Source: Variovorax paradoxus B4 (lineage in GTDB: Bacteria; Pseudomonadota; Gammaproteobacteria; Burkholderiales; Burkholderiaceae_C). From it: a stretch of 64,000 nucleotides of DNA. The notes under the pieces were generated by a model. It saw nothing but the letters and a program-made list of their open reading frames with translations. It was not told the DNA's origin and searched no databases. A program made the translations under genes and the position numbers. The stretch spans positions 1,550,001 through 1,614,000 of the forward strand of contig NC_022247.1 in assembly GCF_000463015.1 (NCBI RefSeq), in the 5' to 3' direction. This document shows positions 18,801-26,674 of this stretch, one piece after another (positions within the stretch are counted from its first letter, which is position 1; every line of letters starts with the position of its first letter).

Positions 18801-21800
18801 CCACCAGCTCGACCTCGCCGGCTTCCTTGAGTTCGGATTCGCACAGCAGCAGCCCGCGCGCATCGCTCTTGCCGCTGCAGACGGTGCCTATGTCCTTGGT
18901 CTCGGTCTTGTTGTCGTAGGTGTAGAAGCCGCCCACCATGCGCTTGCGGCTGGTGGTGGTGATGCGCGCCACGGCGCGCACGTTGAGGGTGACGCCGGCC
19001 TGGGGCTTGCCCGAGAGGTCGAGCGCGAGTGCCTGGTACTTGAGCTTCTGGCTGGTCGAGACCCAGCCTTCGGTCTTGATGCCGGCGATCACCGACGCGG
19101 GCCACAGCGTCTGCGTGCTGCGGATGGTCTGCACTTCGCCGTTCGGGTCGGCATAGGTGGCCTCCAGCAGCAGCTCGCGCGCGGCTTTCACCTTGGGCAC
19201 CTTGTCGATCGTGACCTTGCCGGCGCCGTCCTTGTTGAGCGTGAGCGGCAGCTTGTCGGCGATCACGCGGGTGTCGTTGGCGCTGTTGATGTCTTCTTCG
19301 CCGCCTGCAGTGTCGGCGGCGGGCGCGGCGGGCGCCTGCGAACCTTCGGGCTGCACGCGCGGCGGATTGAAGCTGAAGGCCTCGTGGTCGGCAAAGCTCA
19401 GGCTCTTGCCGCGCACCATGGCCGACACGCGCACCGGCAGGTTGGCGGCGCCGCCGCCGGCCACGTAGTTGATCTGCACGTCGGCCGGCACCGAGGCCAC
19501 GCTCACCAGCGGCTTCTTGTCGGCGGGTGCGATGCGGCCTTCGAGCACGGGCAGGCGGAATTCCTCGACGCGGAACTGGCCGGTGGAGAAGCTGCGGTTG
19601 TAGCCGTCGTCGCCTTCGCTTTCTTCTTCGGAGCCGCCGCTGCTGGCGTCCTTGCCCTTGCCGCTGCGCAGCATCACTTCGTACAGGCCGAGCTTGGCGG
19701 CCGGCGGTATGGCAAAGGTGTTCTCCGCGCTCAGGCCGCCGGTCGGGGTCTTGCGCCAGGCCAGCGGCTGCGTGAAGCGCTGGCCGCTGCCGGTGTGGGT
19801 GACGACCAGCGTGTCGGGCCGGTTCTCGGGCAGGCCGAACCCCTTGCTGGTCTGGGTGCGGATCAGGTGCTTCATCGACACCGTTTCGCCGGCGCGCAGC
19901 AAGGTGCGGTCGAAGATGGTGTGGGCCACGCGGTCGGGCTCGGGCTGCAGGCTGGTGGGCACGTTGAAGCGCCAGGGCTCGATGCCGCGCTGCCAGTCGC
20001 TCCAGGTGAAGGCCAGGTCTTCAATGCCCTTGTCGTCCTTGGCGCGCGCGCTGACGAACCAGGCACCCGCGTTGTATTCGTCCGGGCCGTTGCAGTTGGG
20101 CGCGTCGGGCGCAACGCCTGTCAGCGTGACGATGCCGTTGGCGTCGGTGGTGCCCGATGCGACGGCAACGCCGCGGCAATCGGACACCCGCACCTCGGCG
20201 TTCGGCACCACCTTGCCCTTGTCGAGCGTGGTGACCCAGGCCATCGAGTTCTCGCGGCCGAGCTTGAAGTGCACGGCAAGGTTGGTGGCCAGCGCGGTGG
20301 TGCGCACGTACATCGTGCGGCTGGCGCCGTAGCGCTCGTCGAGCAGCGCGTCGCCGAGCTTTTGCGAAGCGATCTCGAGCACGTGGAAGCCCGGCGTCAG
20401 CGGAATGCCGATGACTTCGAACGGGCGCGGATCGCCGCTCTCGGCCTTGGGCATGTCGAGCGCCTTCACGCCGGGCTGGCCCGCGAGCAGGGACAGCATG
20501 CGGCTTTGCACGCGGGTGCGTTCGCTGGTTTCGATGACGGCGGGCAGCGCGCCCTTGATGTCCTTGCGCGCCTGTTCGCGGCTCACGGTGTATTCGTCGT
20601 AGCGGCGCACCTTGCGGAACCACGCGATGATTTCGGCGTCGGTCTTCGGGTTCATGTCGCTGACCTTGCCGGGCGTCAGCGCCTGCACCATGAGCGCAGG
20701 TTCCACCCGCCGCACGGTCACCGGCATCATGGCCGGCGTGCCGGGTTCGGCCAGCCGCTCGACCACGCCGAAAGGTGAGGCGGCGAACTTGGCCAGCGGC
20801 GGCATCGCGCCGGTGGCCACCTTCAGCGGGAAGCTGTCGGGCGAAGCCAGCGGCCGGCCCGAGGCGTCTTCGAATTTGGCGGGCAGCTCGATGGTGAACT
20901 TGGTGTCTTCGGCGAACGGCGGGCCGAAGCTCGCGGCACTGACGACGTCGTCTTCGCTGGGCGTGCCGCCGTCGTTTTCGAGCGTGGCGGCGATCGACTT
21001 GCCGCCGCCCTTGAGCTGGATCTGCGAGGCCATCTTGCGCGTGACCGGCGCGTTGAACTGCAGCTGCATCGGCCGCAGCGGCAGGCAGGCGGCCTGCGCG
21101 TTCTCGCGCTCGCAGCTGAAAGACACGGCGAACGGCTCGCGCACCTGGAAGTTCAGGCGGCGCTCCACGTTGTTGGCCACGCCCGACGGGGTGGCCACGC
21201 CCTTGCCGTAGACGATCTGCACCTTGCTGCCCGGCGTGAGCGTGCGGTTGCATTGCAGTGCGATGAAGCGCAGCGGGTCCTTGGCGGCTTCCTTCTCGCG
21301 GCCGAAGGCTTTGAGGAGCCCGGTGCGCTGCTCGCCTTCGAGCAACCGCACGGGAATGCGCTCGCCGATGCCGTCGGCCGCGCACCAGACGTTCTGGCGC
21401 ACGCTCTCCACGGTGGCCGCGCCGTTGAGCTCGAGCACGAACATCTGCTGCTCGTCGATCCGGCCATAGCTGCCCGGCATGAAGTTGCGCACGAATGGTC
21501 CGCCGCTATTGAATTGATAGCGATCCGGCCCGGTCAGCTCGCCGCCCGAACCGGACTTGAAGCCGGGAATCCGCGTGACGGTGCAGCGCACGCCGGGCGG
21601 CAGGTCGTTCTCGAAATCCCAGACCCAGGCCTTCGCGTCGGTCCAGCGGCCGGTGCCCTTGCCGGCCTGCGCGTCGGTGCAGCTCACGGCAAGCGGCGCG
21701 GGCGCTTTCGGGTCGCCGAAATTGACCGCGGGCTGGTCGAACTTGGCGACCACCTGGCGCACGCGCGCCACTTCGCCCTGCGGCGTCAGGCTGATGATCT

Positions 21801-21870
21801 GGAGGGCAAGGGCCGGGCCGGCGAACAAGGCGCTGCCGGCCAGAAGCAGCGCTGGAATGGTTCTTTTCAA
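15838..21870 (-). CDS. Bacterial alpha-2-macroglobulin family protein
   Basis: A giant periplasmic protein of about 2010 residues. The signal peptide (KRTIPALLLAGSALFAGPALA) ends in an AxA site and has no lipobox cysteine, unlike the lipid-anchored E. coli YfhM. It contains successive macroglobulin-type beta domains, a bait-like low-complexity acidic/glycine insert near residue 750 (KGKDASSGGSEEESEGDD), and near residue 1515 the thioester motif CLEQ, followed by the alpha-helical thioester and C-terminal receptor-like domains. The protein should trap attacking proteases covalently. Start set to TTG at 21870 because GGAG lies six bases upstream; GTG at 21882 is the alternative but would lack a properly spaced site. 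pbpC, its usual neighbour, lies 8.4 kb further along the same strand. Confidence 0.9.
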   Translation of the reverse strand: MKRTIPALLLAGSALFAGPALALQIISLTPQGEVARVRQVVAKFDQPAVNFGDPKAPAPLAVSCTDAQAGKGTGRWTDAKAWVWDFENDLPPGVRCTVTRIPGFKSGSGGELTGPDRYQFNSGGPFVRNFMPGSYGRIDEQQMFVLELNGAATVESVRQNVWCAADGIGERIPVRLLEGEQRTGLLKAFGREKEAAKDPLRFIALQCNRTLTPGSKVQIVYGKGVATPSGVANNVERRLNFQVREPFAVSFSCERENAQAACLPLRPMQLQFNAPVTRKMASQIQLKGGGKSIAATLENDGGTPSEDDVVSAASFGPPFAEDTKFTIELPAKFEDASGRPLASPDSFPLKVATGAMPPLAKFAASPFGVVERLAEPGTPAMMPVTVRRVEPALMVQALTPGKVSDMNPKTDAEIIAWFRKVRRYDEYTVSREQARKDIKGALPAVIETSERTRVQSRMLSLLAGQPGVKALDMPKAESGDPRPFEVIGIPLTPGFHVLEIASQKLGDALLDERYGASRTMYVRTTALATNLAVHFKLGRENSMAWVTTLDKGKVVPNAEVRVSDCRGVAVASGTTDANGIVTLTGVAPDAPNCNGPDEYNAGAWFVSARAKDDKGIEDLAFTWSDWQRGIEPWRFNVPTSLQPEPDRVAHTIFDRTLLRAGETVSMKHLIRTQTSKGFGLPENRPDTLVVTHTGSGQRFTQPLAWRKTPTGGLSAENTFAIPPAAKLGLYEVMLRSGKGKDASSGGSEEESEGDDGYNRSFSTGQFRVEEFRLPVLEGRIAPADKKPLVSVASVPADVQINYVAGGGAANLPVRVSAMVRGKSLSFADHEAFSFNPPRVQPEGSQAPAAPAADTAGGEEDINSANDTRVIADKLPLTLNKDGAGKVTIDKVPKVKAARELLLEATYADPNGEVQTIRSTQTLWPASVIAGIKTEGWVSTSQKLKYQALALDLSGKPQAGVTLNVRAVARITTTSRKRMVGGFYTYDNKTETKDIGTVCSGKSDARGLLLCESELKEAGEVELVASATDSEGRDSRAASSVYVTKQGELWFGGEDNDRIDVLPEKKSYQPGEVAKFQVRSPFRFATALVSVEREGIIETRVVQLDGKDPTVSLQVRPEWGPNAYVSVLALRGRLREVPWYSFFTWGFKAPREWWTAFWYEGKEYVAPTAMVDLSKPAYRLGMAEIRVGTRAHQIDVTVTSDKPSYPVRSKAQITISAKLPDGKPAAGAEVALAAVDQALLELMPNDSWNLLNAMLQRRSWGVSTSTAQMEIVGRRHYGRKAVPAGGGGGKGQTRELLDTLLLWNPKVVLDANGQAVVTVPLNDALTTFRIVAVADSGTSLFGTGQASIQATQDLQIISGLPPLVREDDQFRAQITLRNTTQKPMKVEATPRATLLTLEPQTVDIPAGEAREVAWTVTAPAQLAQTRAEAILWEIEAKDTIGGARDALKVRQRIIPSVPLTVQQATLVQLDGPFTIDVAPPADALPGRGGLKLALQPKLAEGLPGVRDWFANYPFVCLEQKTSKSVGLRDAKMWQSVLAQLPTYLDSDGLASYFPPRDGESNRGSDILTSYLLAATHEAAALNPAFALPDAARAPMESGLIAFVEGRIQREFWSPRKDLDVRKLAALEALSRYGTAKGSMLGSITIAPNQWPTSAVIDWLNILKRVQDVPQRQQRLDEASNVLKARLSYQGTKLVFSTEQDDYWWWLMTNGDVNTARLLLSVMDDPAWKDDIGKLANGFIGRQQNGAWHTTTANLWGGLALEKFSKVFESTPVAGVTAATLGAVKAQVDWRNVERVKTTDAAGAPNQSTFFGAPASPGNLKNNTMFLPWAASPAGAPVRDTLLVTQQGSGKPWLTMQSIAAVQLKAPFAAGYAIKKTITPVEQATAGKYTRGDVLRVAIEVNASTDMTWVVVSDPIPGGATILGTGLGRDSQIATQGERKSGAGWLAFEERSFEAFRSYYEYLPKGVVKIEYTVRLNNVGDFALPPSRVEAMYAPEMFGETPNARVKVEAAK

Positions 21871-22021
21871 TTTTTTCTCCACCTGGAAGCAGCGCGCAGC
21901 GTAGCCGATTTGAAAGGCGCTCCGGCAGTGCCAGGAGTCATATGCCTCGGCCGCTCTTCATACAATCGGCACTGTCGTGCGTGCGCCGCGCAGACCGCCA
22001 CCAAGACCTCGCCGCCGACCG

Positions 22022-23164
22022 ATGAAACGCTACTGGGAAATAGACGCCTTGCGCGGGCTGATGCTCGTGCTGATGACCGTCACCCATCTGCCGACCCGCC
22101 TGACCGACCCGCTGGGCCAGCCCTTCGGTTTCGTTTCGGCCGCGGAAGGCTTCGTGCTGCTGTCGGCCTTCGTGGCCGGGCTGGTCTACAGCCGCATCGG
22201 CTACGTGCGCGGCGTCGACCCGATGCGCCAGGCCTTCTGGCGGCGCGTGCTCAAGGTGTACCTGTGCCAGGCGGCGATCCTGCTGTTCCTGTTCACGGTC
22301 ATTGCCGCGCTTGGGTTGCACGTCGACCAGCCCGCGGTGAAGAACCTGGTGTCCTACTACCTGGCCGAGCCGCGCGACGGGTTTCTCTTCGGGCTGCTGC
22401 TGATCTACGAGCCCGCGCTGCTCGACATCCTGCCGATGTACATCTTCTTCATGCTGATGAGCCCCTGGGTGCTGGCCTTTGCCATGCGCCACGGCTGGAC
22501 GCCGGTGATGGGCGCCAGCGTCGCCTTGTGGGCACTGGCGCAATTCGGCCTCAGCGAATGGATCTACGGGCTGGCGGTGCACTACCTCGGCCTGCCGGTT
22601 CCGTTCCACGAAATGGGCGCCTTCAACAGCTACGCCTGGCAGTTCCTGTGGTTTGCGGGCCTGTGCCTCGGTGCCAGCCGCAACCTGCCCGATGCGCGGC
22701 CGCTGCGCTTTCCGGCCTGGCTGTGGGTGCCCGCGCTGGCCATTTCGGTCTACGGCTTCTGGTGGCGCCACCACGGCATCAACGGCCAGGCACCGTTCGG
22801 CGGCGACGTGGAACTGAACCTGCTGTTCGACAAGTGGCAGCTCGGGCCGCTGCGCCTCGTGAACCTGGTGGCGCTGGGCATCCTGGCGGTGCGCTTCGGG
22901 CCGGGGCTCATGCGCAGGATTCCGCGCCTGCACTGGCTCGAGGCGATGGGCGCGGCCTCGCTGCCGGTGTTCTGCGCGCACCTGGTGGCGGTGCTGCTGG
23001 TGCTGGCCTTCTACGGCGACAGCCAGACCGCCCGGCCCTGGTGGGGCGACGGCCTGCTGCTGCTCGCGGTGTTCGCCGGCATGTATGCCGTGGCGCGCTT
23101 CACGCGCGGGGCCGACCTGCCGCCGCCGGCCGAAGACGTGCCGACGGAGACCGCGCGGGCCTGA
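22022..23164 (+). CDS. opgC: OpgC-family membrane acyltransferase
   Basis: A 380-residue integral membrane protein with about ten helices. The start (KRYWEIDALRGLMLVLMTVTHLP) and the following FGFVSAAEGFVLLSAFVAGLVYSRIG are characteristic of the OpgC protein group. OpgC in E. coli and relatives transfers succinyl groups to osmoregulated periplasmic glucans. Start set at ATG 22022; the upstream in-frame residues are Arg/Pro-rich and unlike protein. TACAAT at 21961-21966 could be its -10 box. A cyclic glucan synthase, the potential source of the glucan substrate, is encoded 18 kb downstream. The family also includes members of uncharacterised specificity. Confidence 0.82.
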   Translation: MKRYWEIDALRGLMLVLMTVTHLPTRLTDPLGQPFGFVSAAEGFVLLSAFVAGLVYSRIGYVRGVDPMRQAFWRRVLKVYLCQAAILLFLFTVIAALGLHVDQPAVKNLVSYYLAEPRDGFLFGLLLIYEPALLDILPMYIFFMLMSPWVLAFAMRHGWTPVMGASVALWALAQFGLSEWIYGLAVHYLGLPVPFHEMGAFNSYAWQFLWFAGLCLGASRNLPDARPLRFPAWLWVPALAISVYGFWWRHHGINGQAPFGGDVELNLLFDKWQLGPLRLVNLVALGILAVRFGPGLMRRIPRLHWLEAMGAASLPVFCAHLVAVLLVLAFYGDSQTARPWWGDGLLLLAVFAGMYAVARFTRGADLPPPAEDVPTETARA

Positions 23165-23171
23165 GGGCGAG

Positions 23172-23895
23172 TCAAAGATAACTGGCGATGATCGACTGCC
23201 AGAGCCGGTAGCCCTCGTCGGTCATGTGCAGCCTGTCGCTCCTGAACAGTTCCGGCCGGGCCCGGCCGTCGGCACCGAGCATCGGCGTGAAGACGTCGAT
23301 GTATTCGCTGTCGGGCAGCCGGTTGAGGTAGGCCGAGATCACGTTGTTGGTTTCGCGGATCTGCGACATCAGGTGCTCGCGCGAGGGGCTCGGCTTGATC
23401 GAGATGAAGCTGATGCGCGTGTTGGGCAACTCGGCGCGCACCGCGTTGGCAAAGCGCGCAAAGCTCTCGAGCACCTGCAGCGGCGTGCGGCCTTCGGCCA
23501 GGTCGTTGTCGCCGGCGTACACCAGCACCTGCCGCGGCCTGTAGCGCACCACCAGGTCGCGCGCGAACAGGCTGCAGTCGGCCAGGGTCGAGCCGCCGAA
23601 GCCGCGATTGACGATGCCGGGCACCTGGCGGAAATCCTGCCCGAGGTTCTTCCACATGCGCACGGTGGAACTGCCCACGAACACCACGCCGCCGGGAGCC
23701 GGGAACTGCTGCTGGTCGGCCCGGAAGAAGGCGGCAAGCTCGTCGTGCCCAGCGCGCCTTGGCGGCGAGGTATTCGGAGGAAGCGTCTGCGGCGGCGGAG
23801 CCGTCCGCCTCGTAGGGGAAGGCGGCCGAAGCGGTCTGGGCATGCGAGGCAAGCGCTGCCGTCAGCAGTGCGGCCGCGAGCAGCGCGGATTTCAT
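23172..23895 (-). pseudogene. SGNH/GDSL-family hydrolase, interrupted by one frameshift
   Basis: From 23895 one frame gives a signal peptide (MKSALLAAALLTAALASHAQ) and about 45 residues up to AAKARW. An extra G in the GGG at 23748-23750 then breaks the frame; removing it gives ARW-HDELAAFFRADQQQ. The catalytic domain continues as FVGSSTVRMW (Ser of the GDS-like block I), NRGFGGSTLAD (Gly block II), YAGDNDLAEG (Asn block III) and a C-terminal SDRLHMTDEGYRLW (Asp/His block V). The 724-bp span equals 240 codons plus stop plus one base. Substrate is probably an acyl or acetyl ester in the periplasm. It follows the anti-sigma gene by 28 bp and may belong to the ECF operon. ATG at 23904 is an alternative start. 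Confidence 0.82.
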
Positions 23896-23923
23896 CGAAG
23901 ACATCGGGAAGACGGGAAGCAGG

Positions 23924-24676
23924 TCAGATGGTTTTCTCAATGAGGGCGCCCTTGAACACGATCGGGCCCTTCGGACCGCTGCCGGGTGGCACGCCGCCCT
24001 TGGCTTCCAACGTAACGGCCAGGGTCGGCACGGCGTGGACATCGGATTCTGACGCAGCCAGCCGCAGCGCCGGCGCATTGTCGAGCACGCCGAGCGAGCG
24101 CGGCGCGCCGCCCGGCGGCAGGGCCCAGAGCTGCAGCGACTTGTCGGCGTCTTCGCTGTAGCTGCCCACGCGCTGCAGCACCAGCTGCCGCTTCCTGGGG
24201 TCGAAGGTCACGAGCATCGAGGCGGTGGCCTTGTCGTCGGACAGCACCGCCACGTACTGGATCGCCGGCGCGTTCTGCAGCTGATCGCGCAGGTTCAGCC
24301 CGACCACCACCGCCATGACGGTGGCAAGCGCACCGGCCGCGGCGGCGCCGCGCCAGAGCGCGAGGCTGCGCAGCCAGCCGCCAGGTGCCGGGGAGGCGTT
24401 GGGGGCCGCACCGCGCTGCCGCCCGATGGCGTGCTGCGCCTGCTCGGCGTCGACCATGTTGCGGATGCGGGTCCAGACCGCGGCGTCGGGGACGACCGGG
24501 CTTTGCAGCTCGGTCATGCTCGCGAGCCGGCCCTGCCACACCAGCGCCGCGGCGCGCACCGGCGCCTGTTCGCGCGCCAGGGTTTCGAAGCGCCGGCGGG
24601 CGCCGCCGCGCAAGGTGCCGAGCGCATGGCTCGCGGCCAGCAGCTCGAGCAGTTCGGGGTGGGCGAGAAGGTTCAT
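23924..24676 (-). CDS. Anti-sigma factor, RskA type
   Basis: A 250-residue protein downstream of an ECF sigma gene (25-bp gap). The N-terminal helical part (LLELLAASHALGTLRGGARRRFETLA) is the sigma-binding domain of RskA/anti-sigma-K-like proteins, without a zinc-binding Cys/His cluster. One transmembrane helix follows (about 110-130, AAAAGALATVMAVVVGLNL). The periplasmic C-terminal domain reads LQLWALPPGGAPRSLGVL and ends in FKGALIEKTI, typical of the RskA domain. It should hold the sigma factor at the inner membrane and release it after regulated proteolysis. The inducing signal is not known. Confidence 0.9.
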   Translation of the reverse strand: MNLLAHPELLELLAASHALGTLRGGARRRFETLAREQAPVRAAALVWQGRLASMTELQSPVVPDAAVWTRIRNMVDAEQAQHAIGRQRGAAPNASPAPGGWLRSLALWRGAAAAGALATVMAVVVGLNLRDQLQNAPAIQYVAVLSDDKATASMLVTFDPRKRQLVLQRVGSYSEDADKSLQLWALPPGGAPRSLGVLDNAPALRLAASESDVHAVPTLAVTLEAKGGVPPGSGPKGPIVFKGALIEKTI

Positions 24677-24701
24677 GGAAAACTTGCCTTTGTCATCGCT
24701 G

Positions 24702-25295
24702 CTAGGCGAAGCGTCCCATGCACAGGCGCAGTTTTTCGAGCCCGCGCCGGATCCAGGTCTTGACCGTGCCCAGCGGCAGCTTCAGCTGCTCGGCCAGTTC
24801 GCCGTGGCTCAGCTCGCGCAGGTAGGCCAGGCTCACGACCTCGCGCTGGCGGGCCTCGAGCTGGCTCAGGCACTGGTGCAGCGCCCAGGCCTGCTCGCTG
24901 GCGTCGGCCGTGTCGGCCGGGCTGGGTGCATCGGATTCGATCGTCTCGGCCATCAGCTCGTCGAACTCCTGGGTGAGCTGGGCGCGATCGGCGGTGCGGC
25001 GGCGCAGCAGGTCGAGCGAGCGGCTGCGCACGATCAGCCCCAGCCAGGCGAGCGGCGGGCTCAGCGTGCCGCGGTAGTCGCCGGCCGCGCGCCAGACCGT
25101 CATGAACGATTCCTGCAGCACGTCCTCGGCCCACTCGCGCTGCCGCACGACACGCATCGCCAGGCCCATGAGCCTGGGCGCCGTCCGGTCGTAGAGCAGG
25201 CGCAGCGCGACCTCGTCGCGGCGCCCGATGCGATCGATCAGCGAGATCAGTTCGGCGTCGGGGCTGGGTGCTGTCATGCGCGGATTGTGGGGCAT
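24702..25295 (-). CDS. ECF-type RNA polymerase sigma factor (SigK-like)
   Basis: A 197-residue sigma-70 family ECF factor. Region 2 covers LLYDRTAPRLMGLAMRVV, WAEDVLQESFMTVW and the -10-recognition segment. Region 4 near the C-terminus is LSHGELAEQLKLPLGTVKTWIRRG, the helix-turn-helix that reads the -35 element. The partner anti-sigma factor follows directly. ATG at 25295 and ATG at 25277 (MTAPSPDAEL) are both possible; the predicted promoter at 25313-25341 would leave only about 11 nt of leader before 25295, so 25277 may be the true start. An identical promoter core faces the other way toward the DUF3455 gene, implying that this sigma controls both itself and that lipoprotein. Confidence 0.93.
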   Translation of the reverse strand: MPHNPRMTAPSPDAELISLIDRIGRRDEVALRLLYDRTAPRLMGLAMRVVRQREWAEDVLQESFMTVWRAAGDYRGTLSPPLAWLGLIVRSRSLDLLRRRTADRAQLTQEFDELMAETIESDAPSPADTADASEQAWALHQCLSQLEARQREVVSLAYLRELSHGELAEQLKLPLGTVKTWIRRGLEKLRLCMGRFA

Positions 25296-25312
25296 TGGCC
25301 TGCATGGAAAAG

Positions 25313-25341
25313 GTACGGCGGCGCGGCGTTGACGGATTCAC
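25313..25341 (-). promoter_or_regulatory. Predicted ECF promoter of the sigma/anti-sigma operon
   Basis: Read on the minus strand: GTGAATCC, 15 bp, CCGTAC (then CTT). The -35-like box is at 25341-25334 and the -10-like box at 25318-25313, placing a start about seven bases downstream, just ahead of the sigma gene. The core boxes and spacing are identical to those of the divergent promoter at 25352-25380, while the spacers differ, which is what selection on a sigma-recognition site predicts. Confidence 0.65.
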
Positions 25342-25351
25342 TTCGGCCGCC

Positions 25352-25380
25352 GTGAATCCATTCGGCCACGGCTGCCGTAC
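25352..25380 (+). promoter_or_regulatory. Predicted ECF promoter of the DUF3455 gene
   Basis: GTGAATCC at 25352-25359, a 15-bp spacer, and CCGTAC at 25375-25380, followed by AGG. This is the exact core found in the opposite orientation 10 bp away in front of the ECF sigma gene. It would give the DUF3455 message a leader of about 90 nt. Prediction only; no transcript data. Confidence 0.65.
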
Positions 25381-25478
25381 AGGCCTGCGAGACCGTCGAA
25401 AACGCACGACACCAAGGACGGACTCGCGCTCCATTCATTCATCATCGATCCGAAGAAATTCGGGCAAAGGAACCGTCC

Positions 25479-26024
25479 ATGACCATCCGCATCCTGACCG
25501 CGCTCGCCACAGCCGCTGGCCTTGCCGCCTGTTCCGGCATGGGGGTCAAGCCCCCGATGTATTCCCAGGCCAGCCTGCCCGACGCGGTGAAAGTGCCGGC
25601 CGGCCACGCCGTGGCCATGGAGACCGTGGGCACCGGCGAGATCACTTACGAATGCAGGGCCAAGGCCAACATGCCCGGCCAGCACGAATGGGTCTTCGTC
25701 GGCCCCGACGCCAGGCTGACGGACCGCAGCGGCAAGCAGGTGGGCAGGTACTACGGTCCACCCGCCACCTGGGAGAGCATGGATGGCTCCAAGGTCACGG
25801 CCACGCAGGTGGCGGTGGCGCCCAACGGCGGCGGCAACATCCCGCACCAGCTGGTAAGGGCGAACCCGGCCATGGGCACGGGGGCCATGCAGGGTGTGAG
25901 CTACATCCAGCGCGTCTCCACGCAGGGTGGCGTGGCGCCGGCCGCGGCCTGCGACGCCTCGGCCATGGGCCGGAAGCAGGTCGTGAAGTACCAGGCCGAC
26001 TACATCTTCTACCGCGCCATCTGA
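25479..26024 (+). CDS. DUF3455 domain lipoprotein
   Basis: A 181-residue protein. The signal peptide ends in a lipobox-like LAAC (Cys about 18), so it is probably a lipoprotein of the cell envelope. The mature part matches DUF3455: PAGHAVAMETVGTGEITYECRAK, HEWVFVGPDARLTDRSGKQVGRYYGPPATWE, and the C-terminal GRKQVVKYQADYIFYRA. Four cysteines could form disulfides. AAAGGA stands about 11 bases before ATG. It is divergent from the ECF sigma operon behind a matching promoter, and is the best candidate effector of that regulon here. Molecular function of the family is unknown. Confidence 0.85.
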   Translation: MTIRILTALATAAGLAACSGMGVKPPMYSQASLPDAVKVPAGHAVAMETVGTGEITYECRAKANMPGQHEWVFVGPDARLTDRSGKQVGRYYGPPATWESMDGSKVTATQVAVAPNGGGNIPHQLVRANPAMGTGAMQGVSYIQRVSTQGGVAPAAACDASAMGRKQVVKYQADYIFYRAI

Positions 26025-26122
26025 GCGCCCCGACCCCCCGTTTCCCGCACGCAGGAAACATTCGGCAACGTATACTGCCCCGCAAAATCGGAGCGGGGCG
26101 CACCAGGGTGCGGGGGCGGGGA

Positions 26123-26659
26123 ATGAAGCAAATTGCGATCGTTGTCGCGCTCTGCGTGGGCGCGTGGTACTTTTTCATCGGCGGGCGCAAGCTCGACGAG
26201 GCCATGGTGCGCAAGTACTACGAGAAAGAGGCGCACGCCGTCTATTCGCGCGATACCGAGCTGCTGTGCAAGCAGCTCAGCAAGAAGGCCGTGATCCAGA
26301 GCAAGACGATCATGATGGGCCGCACGCAGGAGACCACCAGCGACCGCGAGCAGGCCTGCGAAGGCATCCGCAAGTCTTTCAAGATGTTCGAGTCGGTGGG
26401 TGAGCGCATGGGCGGCATCCTCACCATCGAATACGAGTACCACATCGACAGCATCGACGTGGCGAGCGACCGCAGGAGCGCCACCGTCGAGGGCACCAGC
26501 GTGCTGAAGATGGGCGAGGCGGCCATGCAGTTCAAGAGCAGCTTCACGCAGCGGCTGGAGCGCGAACTGGGCCAGATGCGGCTCGTGCGCGGCGACGACG
26601 TCACGGTGGTGCGTCTGGGCGGGCGCGGCGCCATGAGCCAGAGCGACTTCTTCAAGTAA
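26123..26659 (+). CDS. Hypothetical membrane-anchored protein
   Basis: A 178-residue protein with a single N-terminal hydrophobic segment (IAIVVALCVGAWYFFIGG) acting as a signal anchor and a polar, charged remainder, predicted to face the periplasm. The remainder (LDEAMVRKYYEKEAHAVYSRD, then alternating strand-like segments ending MSQSDFFK) resembles a small cystatin/NTF2-like alpha+beta fold, but I cannot name a family. ATG at 26123 follows GGGGCGGGGA, a plausible ribosome site. It lies 15 bp upstream of the next membrane-protein gene on the same strand, so they are probably co-transcribed. Confidence 0.75.
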   Translation: MKQIAIVVALCVGAWYFFIGGRKLDEAMVRKYYEKEAHAVYSRDTELLCKQLSKKAVIQSKTIMMGRTQETTSDREQACEGIRKSFKMFESVGERMGGILTIEYEYHIDSIDVASDRRSATVEGTSVLKMGEAAMQFKSSFTQRLERELGQMRLVRGDDVTVVRLGGRGAMSQSDFFK

Positions 26660-26674
26660 GCAGGCGCCGCCATC

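Noticed and set aside
16630..20778. 1382-residue ORF antisense to the alpha-2-macroglobulin
   Set aside because: No recognisable domains, and the minus frame carries a signal peptide and CLEQ thioester.
25268..26659. 463-residue ORF spanning the DUF3455 gene
   Set aside because: Only its last 178 codons (from ATG 26123) look like protein; the earlier part is a shadow of DUF3455 in another frame.
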